The translations under genes and the position numbers were made by a program. 12,235 nt of DNA from NCBI GenBank assembly GCA_001796935.1, contig MGNX01000081.1, forward strand, positions 1-12,235, given 5' to 3'. Each line of letters opens with the position of its first letter. Positions within the stretch are counted from its first letter, which is position 1. The DNA comes from Chloroflexi bacterium RBG_16_60_22 (lineage in GTDB: Bacteria > Chloroflexota > Dehalococcoidia > Dehalococcoidales > RBG-16-60-22). This document shows positions 11,551 to 12,235 of this stretch, one piece after another. The notes below the pieces were generated by a model that did not search any database, had not been told where the DNA came from, and saw only the letters and a program-made list of their open reading frames with translations.

Positions 11551-12235
11551 ATGACACAATTACGTATTCCCGGCCCCACCCCCTGCCCGCCGGAGGTCCT
11601 CCAGGCCATGGCCCGGCCGATGATTAACCACCGCGGGCCGGAGTATAAAAAGATGCTCCACGAGGTCACCGATAAAATCAAGCAGGTGGCCCAGACGAAG
11701 AACGACCTGCTGATACTCACCGGCTCCGGTACCGGCGGGATGGAAGCGGCCGTGGCCAATACCCTCTCGCCGGGGGATAAGGTGCTATCGGTATCCATCG
11801 GCGCCTTCGGCGACCGCTGGGCCAAAATCGCCAGGACATTCGGCGCCAGTGTCGTCTCCCTCAACTTCGAATGGGGACAGGCGGCCGACCCCGCGGCGGT
11901 TAAACAGTCCCTGCAGGCCAATCCGGACGTCAGCGCCGTCCTGGTAACCCACAACGAGACCTCCACCGGCGTTACCAATGACCTGGGTGCCATCGCCAGG
12001 GTGGTCAAGGCCGCCGGCAAGCTGCTGCTCGTCGATGCCATCAGCAGCCTGGCTTCAATTCCCCTGCCGGTGGACGAATGGGGCTGTGACGTCGTCATTA
12101 CCGCCTCCCAGAAGGGCTGGATGGTTCCCCCCGGGCTGGCCTTCGTCAGCGTCAGCCAGGCGGCCTGGGAGGCGCACGCCAGGGCTACGATGCCCCGCTT
12201 CTACTGGGACTTCACCAGGGCCAGGACCTTCCTGG
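11551..12235 (+). CDS. Class V aminotransferase (alanine/serine-glyoxylate type), N-terminal part cut by window end
   Basis: An open frame from ATG 11551 runs 228 residues and off the right edge. It is a PLP-dependent class V aminotransferase of the alanine-glyoxylate/serine-pyruvate group. Visible are the opening PGPTPCPPEVLQAM, NHRGPEY, the cofactor-phosphate loop TGSGTGGMEA, THNETSTGV, the pyridine-binding Asp162 in VDAISS, and the Schiff-base Lys188 in SQKGWMVPPGLAF. Known family substrates are glyoxylate, alanine and serine; in some bacteria such enzymes serve as the phosphoserine transaminase, which is plausible here but not shown. The start has AGGAGA (11540-11545) upstream. It is 28 bases from tyrS and probably on the same message, perhaps also with its own -10 box. 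In Dehalococcoidia I would expect serA next; that is outside the window. Confidence 0.93.
   Translation, partial: MTQLRIPGPTPCPPEVLQAMARPMINHRGPEYKKMLHEVTDKIKQVAQTKNDLLILTGSGTGGMEAAVANTLSPGDKVLSVSIGAFGDRWAKIARTFGASVVSLNFEWGQAADPAAVKQSLQANPDVSAVLVTHNETSTGVTNDLGAIARVVKAAGKLLLVDAISSLASIPLPVDEWGCDVVITASQKGWMVPPGLAFVSVSQAAWEAHARATMPRFYWDFTRARTFL

Noticed and set aside
11538..12098. Minus-strand open frame at the right edge
   Set aside because: The plus strand encodes a class V aminotransferase with all expected PLP motifs across the same bases.

Overview
The window reads as chromosome of a GC-rich anaerobic-type bacterium, most likely Chloroflexota of the Dehalococcoidia. That placement is an inference. 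It rests on the ribF-tyrS-class V aminotransferase order, a nearby DUF1015 gene, a K+-independent membrane pyrophosphatase, a small cupin of a type I associate with that class, and a TCATTGCGAG palindromic repeat common in those genomes. No rRNA or ribosomal protein is present to settle it.

Layout: (1) Bases 1-1374 are the more AT-rich end of an integrated element. They hold the tail of an unrecognised gene, translationally coupled to a complete tyrosine integrase. (2) A complete tRNA-Arg(TCT) at 1381-1457 starts 6 bases after the integrase stop and is probably the attachment site. (3) 1460-2993 is a poorly characterised divergent block: a winged-helix-like protein and a 71-residue orphan on the minus strand, and a DUF5343 protein on the plus strand, with two good promoters between them and a mirrored 8-base box. 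(4) 3009-4510 holds an SDR oxidoreductase (minus) and a small cupin (plus), separated by a palindromic interspersed repeat. (5) 4511-6966 holds a structured leader with an intrinsic terminator, the proton pyrophosphatase gene hppA, and a terminator after it. (6) 6974-7588 is an MBL-fold hydrolase (minus). (7) 7732-9045 is a DUF1015 gene, followed by a 327-base gene-free stretch with a terminator, a long inverted repeat and a promoter. (8) 9373-12235 is a compact plus-strand run: ribF, tyrS and a class V aminotransferase cut by the window end.

Most of the right two thirds is core metabolism: energy-conserving pyrophosphate hydrolysis, FMN/FAD synthesis, tyrosine charging and probable serine/glyoxylate transamination. 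The PPase would draw down pyrophosphate released by tyrosyl-tRNA and FAD synthesis, but that is a general link and not evidence of co-regulation. DUF1015 carries a DGHHR motif like that of ParB/Srx-fold proteins, which include free-serine kinases, so a link to the nearby aminotransferase is worth testing. Three consecutive genes (MBL hydrolase, DUF1015, ribF) appear to start with TTG. I saw no CRISPR array, transposase or rRNA. The best candidates for something undescribed are the integrase lying on the 5' side of its tRNA, the divergent wHTH/orphan/DUF5343 block, and the hppA leader.
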